Position numbers and translations under genes: made by a program
Shown here: positions 7,270 to 15,584 of the stretch, one piece after another
How positions within the stretch are numbered: position 1 is the first letter of the stretch
How the letters are laid out: each line of letters starts with the position of its first letter
Origin: Pseudomonas frederiksbergensis
GTDB lineage: Bacteria > Pseudomonadota > Gammaproteobacteria > Pseudomonadales > Pseudomonadaceae
NCBI RefSeq assembly: GCF_001952935.1
Contig: NZ_CP018319.1
Location: 4,856,001 to 4,920,000 of the forward strand
DNA length: 64,000 bases
Reading direction: 5' to 3'
The notes under the pieces: generated by a model
What the model saw: only the letters and a program-made list of their open reading frames with translations
What the model was told of the DNA's origin: nothing
The model's database searches: none

Positions 7270-8042
7270 GCTCGACCGATTCCATCCTGCAAGTCAGCGG
7301 TATTTCCCTGTCCTTCAAAGGCGTAAAGGCGATCAACGAACTCTCGTTCGACGTACGTCGTGGCGAGATCTGCGCACTGATCGGCCCCAACGGCGCGGGC
7401 AAGAGTTCGCTGCTCAATGTGCTGAACGGCGTGTACCGCTTCGATGCCGGCTCGATTGTCTTTGAGCAGCAACCGTTTAAACGTATCGATCCGCTGACCG
7501 CCGCACAACGCGGCATCGGCCGCACCTTCCAGAACAACGCGCTGTTCAAGAAGATGAGTGGGATCGACAACATCCTCACGGGCTTGTCCCGGCACCTGCG
7601 CAGCAGTTTCATCGAACAGGCGCTGGGCTTGCCAAGAGCCCGCCGTGAGGCTGAAGACTTTCGCCAACAGGCTCAGGGCATTCTCGAATTCCTCGAACTT
7701 CAGGCTCACCGCGATGTGCCGGTGGGCAATCTGTCTTACGGCCTGCAAAAGCGCGTAGAGCTCGGTCGTGCCTTGATCGCGGGGCCGCGCCTGTTGCTGC
7801 TGGACGAGCCGATGGCCGGGATGAACGCCGAAGAGAAGCAGGAAATGGCGCGCTTCATTGCCGACGTCAACCGCGACCTCGGCACCACGGTGGTGTTGAT
7901 CGAGCACGACATGAGCGTGGTGATGGGCCTGTCCGACCACGTGGTCGTGCTCGATTACGGACGCAAAGTCGGCGACGGCACACCGGCCGAAGTGCAGGCC
8001 AATCCCGACGTGATCGCGGCGTATCTGGGAGTGGTTCACTGA
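7266..8042 (+). CDS. Branched-chain-amino-acid-type ABC transporter ATPase (LivG-like)
   Basis: 258-residue ATPase of the HAAT (Liv) ABC family, on the cytoplasmic face. Walker A GPNGAGKSS (about residue 41), Q-loop in GRTFQNN, ABC signature NLSYGLQKR, Walker B LLLLDEPMAGM and the switch histidine in VVLIEHDMSVV; the LivG-type C-terminal region with GTPAEV...YLG is present. ATG 7266 lies inside the ATGA overlap with the upstream interrupted frame; the longer open frame upstream is not coding. Stop overlaps the permease ATG (TGATG). Acts with the genes at 8042, 8928, 10003 and 11347. Confidence 0.93.
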   Translation: MSSTDSILQVSGISLSFKGVKAINELSFDVRRGEICALIGPNGAGKSSLLNVLNGVYRFDAGSIVFEQQPFKRIDPLTAAQRGIGRTFQNNALFKKMSGIDNILTGLSRHLRSSFIEQALGLPRARREAEDFRQQAQGILEFLELQAHRDVPVGNLSYGLQKRVELGRALIAGPRLLLLDEPMAGMNAEEKQEMARFIADVNRDLGTTVVLIEHDMSVVMGLSDHVVVLDYGRKVGDGTPAEVQANPDVIAAYLGVVH

Positions 8043-8923
8043 TGACGTTCTTCTTGGAAACCCTGCTCGGCGGCCTCCTCGCCGGGACCATGTATTCGCT
8101 GGTCGCGATTGGCTTCGTGCTGATCTACAAGGCCAGCGGTGTGTTCAATTTCGCCCAGGGCGCGATGTTGCTGTTCGCCGCGCTGACCTTCGTCAGCCTG
8201 CACGATCAGGGCGTGCCGTTTGCTCTGGCGTTGTTGCTGACGGTGGCGGTGATGATCATCGGCGCGTTGCTGATCGAACGGCTGGTGCTGCGGCCCTTGG
8301 TCAATCGCTCGCAGATCACCTTGTTCATGGCCACCCTCGGGCTGTCGTTCATCATCGAAGGCCTGGCTCAGGGTTTGATGGGCTCGCAGGTGCGGGCGCT
8401 GGACCTGGGCATCGACGACGTGCCGCTGTTTATCGGCGGGCTGATGGTCAGCCAGTTCGACCTGATCGCCGCCGCCACGGCCATCTTGTTGGTGACGGTA
8501 TTGGCGCTGCTGTTCAACAAAACCCGCATCGGTGTGTCCCTGCGCGCCGTGGCCGATGACACCACGGCTGCGTTGTCGATCGGTATCAACCTCAACCGCA
8601 TCTGGCAGATCGTCTGGACGGTGGCCGGTGTAGTCGGGTTGGTGGCGGGATTGCTCTGGGGTGCGCGGCAAGGTGTGCAGTTTTCCTTGTCGCTGGTGGT
8701 GCTCAAGGCCTTGCCGGTGTTGATCATTGGCGGTTTCACCTCGATTGGCGGGGCGATTGTCGGCGGCCTGATTGTCGGTGCGGCGGAGAACCTCGCCGAG
8801 GTTTACATCGGCCCGCTGATCGGCGGCGGCATCACCCCGTGGTTCGCTTACGTCCTGGCTTTGGCCTTCTTGTACATCCGTCCCGCCGGCCTGTTCGGCG
8901 AACGCGCCATCGAGCGAGTCTGA
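8042..8923 (+). CDS. Branched-chain-type ABC transporter permease (LivH-like)
   Basis: 293-residue inner-membrane permease with about eight hydrophobic segments. Family marks are the N-terminal GGLLAGTMYSLVAIGFVLIYKASGVFNFAQGAML and the later GLVAGLLWGARQG and GGFTSIGGAIVGGLIVG, the EAA-like loop that docks the ATPase. It pairs with the LivM-like permease that starts 4 bp after its stop. Start overlaps the ATPase stop, indicating translational coupling. Confidence 0.93.
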   Translation: MTFFLETLLGGLLAGTMYSLVAIGFVLIYKASGVFNFAQGAMLLFAALTFVSLHDQGVPFALALLLTVAVMIIGALLIERLVLRPLVNRSQITLFMATLGLSFIIEGLAQGLMGSQVRALDLGIDDVPLFIGGLMVSQFDLIAAATAILLVTVLALLFNKTRIGVSLRAVADDTTAALSIGINLNRIWQIVWTVAGVVGLVAGLLWGARQGVQFSLSLVVLKALPVLIIGGFTSIGGAIVGGLIVGAAENLAEVYIGPLIGGGITPWFAYVLALAFLYIRPAGLFGERAIERV

Positions 8924-8927
8924 AACC

Positions 8928-9977
8928 ATGTCAATTTCCCTTACCCGCGAAACCGCACCGTCGGTGTTGATCCAGCGCCGTGTGCCACTTGGTCTGCTCG
9001 GCCTGTTGTTGATCGCTTTCGTCGTCGTGCCGCTGACCGGTAACGACTACTGGCTGAACGCGATTCTGATTCCGTTTCTGGTGCTGTCCCTGGCCGGGCT
9101 CGGCCTGAATTTGCTCACGGGTTACACCGGCCAGACCTCGGTCGGTGCGGCCGGGTTCATGGCGGTCGGGGCGTTTGCCACCTATGGATTTTTGCTCCGG
9201 TTGCCTGAACTTGGCCTGCCAGTCGCCTTGCTCGGTGGCGGGCTGATCAGCGCCGTGGTGGGCTTTGTCTTCGGCCTGCCGAGTTCGCGGATCAAAGGCT
9301 TCTACTTGATGGTCACCACGCTGGCCGCACAGTTCTTTCTGGAGTGGTTGTTCGTCAAATTCCCCTGGTTTTACAACTACGGATCGTCCGGGACCATTTC
9401 CGCACCCAAACTGGCGCTGTTCGGCCATGACCTGAACACGCCGTTGGGGCGTTATCTGCTGACCCTGACCACTGTTCTGCTATTGACCTGGGTCGCGGTG
9501 AACCTGGTGAAAAGCCAGATTGGTCGCAACTGGATGGCGATCCGCGACATGGACACCGCCGCCGCTGTGATCGGCATTCCGGTGGTGCGCTACAAGCACC
9601 TGGCGTTCGCCGTCAGCTCGTTTTACCTCGGCATCGCCGGGGCACTGTGGGCCTTCGCCTATCTGGGCACCGCCAGCGCCAGCAGCTTCGATATCAATCG
9701 ATCGTTCCAGATCCTCTTCATCATCATTATTGGTGGCATGGGCAGCATCGCCGGCAACTTCGTGGGCGCTGCGTTTATCAGCCTGCTGCCGATCCTGCTC
9801 AGCCACGCCGGGCAAGCGTTGTTCGGCGGTTCGGTGGACGCCGGCCAATTGCAGAACCTGCAAAAAATCATTTTCGGCGTGCTGATCATCCTGTTCCTGA
9901 TCAAGGAACCGGAAGGCCTGATCCGCCTGTTGAGCAACCTTCGTGAGCGGCTGAGCCACTGGCCGCTGCGCTTCTGA
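8928..9977 (+). CDS. Branched-chain-type ABC transporter permease (LivM-like)
   Basis: 349-residue second permease subunit. Shows LAGLGLNLLTGYTGQTSVGAAGFMAVGA near residue 55-80 and the docking-loop region IGRNWMAIRDMDTAAAVIGIPVVRYKHLAFAVSSFYLGIAGALWA (about 195-245), then IIIGGMGSIAGNFVGA. Hydrophobic segments run throughout. It follows LivH-like by 4 bp and precedes the periplasmic binding protein by 25 bp. Confidence 0.93.
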   Translation: MSISLTRETAPSVLIQRRVPLGLLGLLLIAFVVVPLTGNDYWLNAILIPFLVLSLAGLGLNLLTGYTGQTSVGAAGFMAVGAFATYGFLLRLPELGLPVALLGGGLISAVVGFVFGLPSSRIKGFYLMVTTLAAQFFLEWLFVKFPWFYNYGSSGTISAPKLALFGHDLNTPLGRYLLTLTTVLLLTWVAVNLVKSQIGRNWMAIRDMDTAAAVIGIPVVRYKHLAFAVSSFYLGIAGALWAFAYLGTASASSFDINRSFQILFIIIIGGMGSIAGNFVGAAFISLLPILLSHAGQALFGGSVDAGQLQNLQKIIFGVLIILFLIKEPEGLIRLLSNLRERLSHWPLRF

Positions 9978-10002
9978 ATTCCCCAACGATTAGAGAGACA
10001 AC

Positions 10003-11343
10003 ATGCGTGCATCCTTGAAACGTTCCCTGGTCGGCGCCGCCCTGACGCTGTCGGTTTTCGGCAGTGCGGTGCCGATGGTTCAGGCTTCGCCGGACCAGCA
10101 ATTCTTCCCGTTGGCCACTTACCGTGTCGGCGCTTACGCTTCCAGCGGTGTGCAAGTGTGGGCCGGCATGCTCGATTACCTGAACTACATCAACGATGTG
10201 GAAGGCGGGATCAACGGCGTGAAACTGGTCTGGCAGGAATGCGAAACCGAGTGGACGGCGGAGAAGGGCATCGAATGCTACGAGCGCTTCAAAAAAGGTT
10301 TGGATGGCGCCCCGGTGGCGATCTATTCACCCAACGGCGCGCCGGCAGCCTATGCGCTGAGCGAGCGGGCGGAAGTCGACAAAATCCCGCTGATTACCCT
10401 CGGTTACGGTCGCACCGAAGCTACTGACGGCACGGTGTTCCCGTACAACTTCCCGGTGATGCTGACCTTCTACAGCGAGGCCTCCAGCCTGATCAACTAC
10501 ATCGCCCAGCGCGAGGGCGGCTTCGACAAACTCAAGGGCAAGAAGATCGCCACGGTCTATCACGACTCGGCGTATGGGCGTGAAACCCTCGGCCCGCTGA
10601 AGCTGCTGGCCGAGAAGTACGGCTTCGAAAACATCCAGATTCCGGTGGCCGATCCGGGCAACGAACAATCGGCGCAATGGCGACAGATTCGCCAGGTCAA
10701 CCCGGACTGGGTGTTCCTGCGCACCTGGGGCGTGTCGACGCCGGTGGCGGTCAAGACGGCCGCGCGTTTCGGCTTCCCGGTGGACCATATCGTCGGCGAC
10801 ATCTGGGCCAGTTCCAGCGAAGACGTATTGCCCGCAGGCGCCGCTGCCAAAGGTTATCTGGCGCTGACGCCGTACCCGGCCGGCACTGATTTCGAGATCC
10901 ACAAACGCCTCAAGCAGTCCATCCTCGACAAGGGCAAAAGCGACCTCAAGGACCTGAAGAATTTTGGCAGCGTCTACTACAACTCCGGGCTGGTGAACGC
11001 GGCAGTGATGGTGGAAGCGATTCGCACGGCCCAAGGCAAATTCGGCAAGCGTCCTTTGAATGGCGAAGAGGGACGCTGGGGTCTGGAACATCTGAATATC
11101 GACGACGCGCGCCTCAAGAACATGGGCTACCTCGGCCTGATGCAGAACCTCAAGCTGTCCTGCCGTGACCACGAAGGTGGCGGTTCAGCGCGGGTGCAGC
11201 AATGGGACGGCGCCAACTGGACGTTGATCAGCGACTGGATTGCGGCGGATCGCGCGTTGCTGCGTCCCTTGATCGATGAAAAATCCGCGGCCTTCGCCAA
11301 GGAAAAAGGCCTGAAGCCACGCACCTGCAACGGGGACGAATAA
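10003..11343 (+). CDS. Periplasmic substrate-binding protein of the Liv-type ABC system
   Basis: 446-residue exported binding protein (peripla_BP_6). A Sec signal peptide is clear: MRASLKRS, a hydrophobic core VGAALTLSVFGSAV and a VQA-S cleavage site near residue 29. The mature protein has the two-lobe Leu/Ile/Val-binding pattern: VGAYASSGVQVWAGMLDYLNYINDVEGGINGVKL, then KIATVYHDSAYGRETLGPLK. Such proteins with DVEGGINGVK and a C-terminal RVQQWDGANWTLISDW often bind aromatic or carboxylic compounds rather than amino acids; in this sulfur-linked operon an organosulfur ligand is possible. AGAGAG precedes ATG. Confidence 0.9.
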   Translation: MRASLKRSLVGAALTLSVFGSAVPMVQASPDQQFFPLATYRVGAYASSGVQVWAGMLDYLNYINDVEGGINGVKLVWQECETEWTAEKGIECYERFKKGLDGAPVAIYSPNGAPAAYALSERAEVDKIPLITLGYGRTEATDGTVFPYNFPVMLTFYSEASSLINYIAQREGGFDKLKGKKIATVYHDSAYGRETLGPLKLLAEKYGFENIQIPVADPGNEQSAQWRQIRQVNPDWVFLRTWGVSTPVAVKTAARFGFPVDHIVGDIWASSSEDVLPAGAAAKGYLALTPYPAGTDFEIHKRLKQSILDKGKSDLKDLKNFGSVYYNSGLVNAAVMVEAIRTAQGKFGKRPLNGEEGRWGLEHLNIDDARLKNMGYLGLMQNLKLSCRDHEGGGSARVQQWDGANWTLISDWIAADRALLRPLIDEKSAAFAKEKGLKPRTCNGDE

Positions 11344-11346
11344 CCC

Positions 11347-12114
11347 ATGAGCCAAGCCGCCAGTGACATTGCTGCCAATGACCTGTTGCAAGTCAGCGAC
11401 ATTGAAGTGATCTACGACGGCGCGATCCTGGCCGTCGCTGGAGTGTCGCTGTCGGTGCCCAAGGGCGGCATCGTCGCGTTGCTCGGCGCCAACGGCGCGG
11501 GCAAAAGCACCACGCTCAAGGCGATTTCCGGGTTGGTTCGGGCCGAGCGGGCGGAGGTCAGTCGCGGGACGATCAAGTTTCTCGGGCATGACACGGCTGG
11601 CGTCGATCCGAGCCTGCGAGTGCGCCAAGGGATGGTGCATGTGCTGGAAGGTCGGCATGTGTTCCCGCAACTGACGGTCGAGGACAACCTGCGCAGCGGC
11701 GGGTTTGTCCGGCGCTTGAGTCGTCAGGACATGGCCCGTGATCTGGAGCGAATCTATGCCTGGTTCCCACGCCTGAAAACCAAGCGTAAAACCCAGGCCG
11801 GGCTGACGTCCGGGGGCGAGCAGCAGATGGTCGCCATAGGCCGGGCCTTAATGACGCGTCCTACTTTGGTACTGCTTGATGAGCCTTCCATGGGTTTGGC
11901 GCCTATTATCGTCCAGGAGATTTTCGAGATCGTCGCCCAGCTCAATCGCGAGGAGCAGGTGAGCTTCCTGATTGCCGAGCAAAACATTAATGTGGCGCTC
12001 AAGTACGCAACGACGGCCTACGTTCTCGACACCGGCCGAGTGGTGCTGTCCGGGGGGAGCGAGGCGCTGTTGGCGCGGGGCGATCTGCATGACTTCTATT
12101 TAGGTAAACACTGA
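11347..12114 (+). CDS. Branched-chain-type ABC transporter ATPase (LivF-like)
   Basis: 255-residue second ATPase. Walker A GANGAGKST (about residue 49), GMVHVLEGRHVFPQLTVEDNL typical of LivF, signature TSGGEQQMVAIGRAL, Walker B LVLLDEPSMGLAP, and IAEQNINVALKYATTAYVLDTGRVVLSG. Starts 3 bp after the binding-protein stop. Completes the five-gene Liv-type importer (two ATPases, two permeases, one binding protein). Confidence 0.93.
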   Translation: MSQAASDIAANDLLQVSDIEVIYDGAILAVAGVSLSVPKGGIVALLGANGAGKSTTLKAISGLVRAERAEVSRGTIKFLGHDTAGVDPSLRVRQGMVHVLEGRHVFPQLTVEDNLRSGGFVRRLSRQDMARDLERIYAWFPRLKTKRKTQAGLTSGGEQQMVAIGRALMTRPTLVLLDEPSMGLAPIIVQEIFEIVAQLNREEQVSFLIAEQNINVALKYATTAYVLDTGRVVLSGGSEALLARGDLHDFYLGKH

Positions 12115-12128
12115 GCAGTGAGAACGCC

Positions 12129-13568
12129 ATGACTGAAACCCAAAGCGGACAGGCAACCGACGCCATCCGCCACGCGGACATCCTGATCGTCGGCGGCGGC
12201 CTCAGCGGCGCAATGCTGGCGGCGCAGTTGCTGCGCTTGCCGGGCAAATGCCAGGTGCTGGTGATCGAACCCCGCGCCGAACTGGGACGGGGCGAGGCGT
12301 ACAGCGCGGTCGAACTGGGCCATACGCTCAACGGCAATGCGGCGCGGATGAGCGTCGATCCGGACAACGCCGACGACCTGACCCAATGGCTCACCGAATA
12401 CATCGCGGCGGGTGGCTGGCCGGAGTCTGACGAGCAACATGTGCCGGTCAGCGAATTGTTCCCGCCCCGGGGGATTTTCGGCCTGTACGTGCAGCAGCGC
12501 CTGGCCGAAGCGCAAGCGGTGGGGGTGTTGAACGGGTCAACGGTCGAGCATGTGCGGGCCGAGGTGGTTGACCTGCAGACCCGCGACGATTCTGTGTTGC
12601 TGACGTTGAGCGACGGGCAACACTTGCAGGGCGCTTATGCGGTGTTGGCCACGGGGATGTTTCCCGCGGCGCGTACGCCACAGACCGAGTCCAGCGGCTT
12701 GAACGCGGCGGCGCTAGATCCGTGGGACGTCGCGGCCATGCAGCAACTCGATCCGCAGTCGACCGTGCTGATCATCGGTTCGGGTCTGACCATGGTCGAT
12801 GCCGTGGTGTCGCTGGAACAGGCCGGGCATCGCGGGTCGATCGAAATATTTTCCCGGCATGGCTTGCTGCCTCATGTGCGTCGGCAGCCACCGGCCTGGG
12901 TGGATTTTCTCGCTGAGGATCAGAGCATTCGCACACCGCCACAGTTAATGCGCGAGCTGCGTCGGCATTGCCGGGACGCCATCGCCCAAGGCATCGACTG
13001 GCAGGCGCCGCTCGACACCGTAAGGGCGCACATCGGCCGTTTGTGGAATCAGGCAACGGATGTGCAGCGTCGACAGTTCGTGCGGCATGTGCGGCCGTGG
13101 TGGGAAAGTCATCACCATCGCTCTCCGCCGTTGAGTGCCGAACTGGTGGAGCGGTTGCACAAAGAGGGGCGGTTGCGGATTCAGGCGGCGTCGTTCAAAG
13201 GGCTGGAGCCCTCAGCGGACGGAGCAGTGAGCATCCGCATTCGGCGTCGCGGTGAAGCAGAAACCAGCGTTGTCAGCGGCGCGGCATTGATCAATTCCAG
13301 CGGCATCGAATACGACTGGCGACGCGTCGCCCGACCGCTGCCACAGCAACTGCTCGCCCGCGGACTTGTCCGGCCGGGGCCGTTGGCGCTGGGGATTGCG
13401 GCGGCAGTCGATGGCGCGGTGTTGGGCGCCGATGAACACATCGCCAACCGTCTGTTCGCCATGGGCCCACCGCTACGTGGCATGTGGTGGGAAAGCACGG
13501 CAGTGACCGACGTCGCGAGCCAGGCCAAGGCGCTCGCCACTCGCCTGACAGAAACGCCGCCCCTGTAG
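12129..13568 (+). CDS. FAD/NAD(P)-binding protein (NAD_binding_9, YdhS-like)
   Basis: 479 residues with an N-terminal dinucleotide fold: ILIVGGGLSGAMLAAQLLRL (about 17-36) and a second, VLIIGSGLTMVDAVVSLEQAGHRGSIEIFSRHG, near 215-245. The second is the mark of the YdhS-like family, which is related to flavin monooxygenases; reactions are largely unknown. It begins 14 bp after the ATPase stop and is the last gene of the sfnB operon, ending in a strong terminator. A role in reducing flavin or oxidising the imported substrate is inference. Confidence 0.85.
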   Translation: MTETQSGQATDAIRHADILIVGGGLSGAMLAAQLLRLPGKCQVLVIEPRAELGRGEAYSAVELGHTLNGNAARMSVDPDNADDLTQWLTEYIAAGGWPESDEQHVPVSELFPPRGIFGLYVQQRLAEAQAVGVLNGSTVEHVRAEVVDLQTRDDSVLLTLSDGQHLQGAYAVLATGMFPAARTPQTESSGLNAAALDPWDVAAMQQLDPQSTVLIIGSGLTMVDAVVSLEQAGHRGSIEIFSRHGLLPHVRRQPPAWVDFLAEDQSIRTPPQLMRELRRHCRDAIAQGIDWQAPLDTVRAHIGRLWNQATDVQRRQFVRHVRPWWESHHHRSPPLSAELVERLHKEGRLRIQAASFKGLEPSADGAVSIRIRRRGEAETSVVSGAALINSSGIEYDWRRVARPLPQQLLARGLVRPGPLALGIAAAVDGAVLGADEHIANRLFAMGPPLRGMWWESTAVTDVASQAKALATRLTETPPL

Positions 13569-13610
13569 CAGCTGCTACGAATATCTCGAGCCTGTATTTC
13601 AACACTAAAG

Positions 13611-13653
13611 ACAACAAACCCCGGGGAGATCCGATCTCCCCGGGGTTTGTTGT
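13611..13653. terminator. Bidirectional terminator
   Basis: Perfect 20-bp inverted repeat around a 3-base CCG loop (arms 13611-13630 and 13634-13653), each arm carrying CCCCGGGG and flanked by ACAACAAA / TTTGTTGT. It lies between convergent genes, so it can end both the FAD-protein operon and the small gene on the other strand. Confidence 0.85.
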
Positions 13654-13673
13654 TTCAAGCGCAACGCCATTGC

Positions 13674-13898
13674 TCAATAACGCTGATACTTCGAGCCGAA
13701 TTCAGGGCGGTTTTCAGCGACATAGAGAGTGCTCGCCTGGCTGTCTTTGTGATCAACACCAACGGCGTTCACGTTCAACGTGGCCGGTTGGCTGACTTTG
13801 GCCGCTGCAACGACCTGCGAGGTGGCGTGTGGGGCGGCGATGGCGGAGGTGGCGCCAAGAACCGAAAGAGCGAAACCAAGACCGATGATGCTTTTCAT
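13674..13898 (-). CDS. Small exported protein ending AENRPEFGSKYQRY
   Basis: 74 residues: Sec signal peptide MKSIIGLGFALSVLGATSAIA with AIA-A cleavage near residue 22, then a short polar mature part. The C-terminal VAENRPEFGSKYQRY is nearly identical to the end of a broken frame at 14072, so both belong to a small periplasmic family usually found beside two-component systems in Pseudomonas. Function unknown. The gene ends into the shared terminator. Confidence 0.72.
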   Translation of the reverse strand: MKSIIGLGFALSVLGATSAIAAPHATSQVVAAAKVSQPATLNVNAVGVDHKDSQASTLYVAENRPEFGSKYQRY

Positions 13899-14071
13899 GA
13901 AGTTGCTCCAGAGTGTGGGGAGAAGATGGGGGCCACTGTAGTGCTGGAGCTGCGCGATGAAAAAACACTCTGACGCATAGTTGTTATCGAGAGCGATGAT
14001 TCATTGTCTGCCCCACGCAAAGCGCGGGAATGATCATGGGGATCGCCAGGCTCAGCCAAAAGCCCTGGCAA

Positions 14072-14278
14072 TCAATATCGTTGATATTTCGAGCCGAACT
14101 CGGCGCGGTTTTCCGCGACGACCACACCGCTGCGTACGGCGTTGTTCGGGCTGATTAGCGCCACACGTTCGCGCAGTTCTCGCAGGCGGTCGGCACCGCC
14201 TTCGGCCACACGATTCTCGATCATACGATCAGAGCCGCCCTCAACCAGCAGTTGTTTTACCTGGCCAGGAGACGCGTT
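14072..14278 (-). pseudogene. 5'-truncated relative of the small AENR-EFGSKYQRY protein
   Basis: Directly after the response-regulator stop and in the same frame, 68 codons read QVKQLLVEGGSDRMIENRV, then AEGGADRLRELRERVA, then VVAENRAEFGSKYQRY and a stop. The GGSDR/AEGGADR motifs and the ending are those of exported small Pseudomonas proteins, but no signal peptide or good start is present; the first ATG (14224) falls inside the conserved part and would give 50 residues. Most likely a remnant whose 5' end was lost. A short product from 14224 cannot be excluded. Confidence 0.6.
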
Positions 14279-15019
14279 TCATGATTCTGCGCCGAGCAAT
14301 TCCACCGGGTAGGAGAACACGTAGCCTTCGTTGCGCACGGTTTTGATGTAGGTCGAGTCCCGTGAGTCATCCATCAATCGCTGGCGCAGACGGCTCACCA
14401 GCAAATCGATCGAGCGGTCGAACAGGTCGGCGTCGCGACCCTGGGTCAGGTTGAGCAACTGGTCACGGCTGAGTACCCGTTGCGGGTGATCGAGGAACAC
14501 CCGCAGCAAACGGTATTCGGCGCCACTGAGGGCTACCATCGTGTCGTCTTCGTCGAGCAAGTGCCGGGCGGTGGTGTCCAGGCGCCAGCGACCGAAACCC
14601 AGCAATCGGCCCGTTTCGGTGATCAGCAGGTTGGGCGGTAGCATCCGGGTGCGGCGCAACACGGCGTTAATCCGCGCCAGCAGTTCGCGGGCGGCGAAGG
14701 GTTTGGTCAGGTAGTCGTCGGCGCCCATTTCCAGGCCGAGGATGCGATCGGTTTCGTCGTTGCGTGCGGTGAGCATCAGGATCGGCGTGGCTTTGTGTTT
14801 GCCCGAGCGCAATTCGCGGCACAGCAACAGGCCGTCATCGCCGGGCATCATGATGTCCAGCACGATCAGGTCCACCTGATTGGTTTCCAGAAAGCTGCGC
14901 ATCTGCCGGCCATCGGCAACCACCGTGGTGCGCAGCCCGTTCTTTTTCAGGTAATTGCCGACCAGTTCGCGAATCTCCCGGTCGTCGTCGACGATCAGGA
15001 TGTGGTCCACGTGTTCCAT
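14279..15019 (-). CDS. OmpR-family response regulator
   Basis: 246 residues: receiver domain (1-120) with acidic pair DDD at 11-13, phospho-acceptor Asp55 in LIVLDIMMPG, and the conserved Lys in YLTKPF; winged-helix Trans_reg_C domain (about 140-235) with SGAEYRLLRVFLDHPQRVLSRDQLL and YIKTVRNEGYVF. No histidine kinase gene lies on either side, which is unusual because OmpR-type regulators normally precede their kinase; the place where it would sit holds the truncated small gene. It diverges from a DUF2790 gene 184 bp away, a family often tied to metal-responsive two-component systems. Confidence 0.9.
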   Translation of the reverse strand: MEHVDHILIVDDDREIRELVGNYLKKNGLRTTVVADGRQMRSFLETNQVDLIVLDIMMPGDDGLLLCRELRSGKHKATPILMLTARNDETDRILGLEMGADDYLTKPFAARELLARINAVLRRTRMLPPNLLITETGRLLGFGRWRLDTTARHLLDEDDTMVALSGAEYRLLRVFLDHPQRVLSRDQLLNLTQGRDADLFDRSIDLLVSRLRQRLMDDSRDSTYIKTVRNEGYVFSYPVELLGAES

Positions 15020-15203
15020 CGCTCAAGCCTCTTGTTGTTGGTTTTGTATCGCACTGTATCTGATGCCCCCGGAGACACCTTGCGCCTTATTAATTCCGGT
15101 ACTACGACACATGGCAGATACCTCGGGCCGATTAAATGGGTTCCATCGAGACAAGATGACTTGCCTCACCACCACCGCCCATTGCCACCTAGAGGAAATC
15201 ACC

Positions 15204-15467
15204 ATGAACTGGAACGCACTGATTGCCGCCAGCTTCTTTGCAGTCCTGAACGTTGCAGCGTTTTCGGCCCAGGCCGATGTTCAAACGCCGTCGCAAGAAA
15301 CTTCTCACGGCACTCACCTGGATATCAAGAAAGTGATTTCCGTCGTCGATAACGGCGATGGCAATTGCGGCATTGTCGATGCCCGCCTGACCTATCTCGA
15401 TTCCAGCGGTATGCAGAAAGTCCTCGATTACAGCAAATTCGCAGAGTGCGGCAATCAGGGCGGCTGA
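15204..15467 (+). CDS. DUF2790 small periplasmic protein
   Basis: 87 residues. Signal peptide MNWNALIAASFFAVLNVAAFSAQA with AQA-D cleavage near residue 24, then the DUF2790 core HLDIKKVISVVDNGDGNCGIVDARLTYLDSSG with its two conserved cysteines (C in NCGIVD and C in FAECGNQGG). ATG 15204 follows GAGGAAATC. DUF2790 proteins are a Pseudomonas family of unknown function commonly induced by copper-type signals; the divergent response regulator is a plausible controller. Confidence 0.82.
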   Translation: MNWNALIAASFFAVLNVAAFSAQADVQTPSQETSHGTHLDIKKVISVVDNGDGNCGIVDARLTYLDSSGMQKVLDYSKFAECGNQGG

Positions 15468-15584
15468 TCTTTCCTCTACGCTGATCGCTGTCAAAGACGA
15501 TGACCGCGCAGTCTGCTCATCAGCCCGTATTGGCTGACTCACATCGTCCAGAACAGCAGGTCAATGACTTCCAGGGAAACCACC

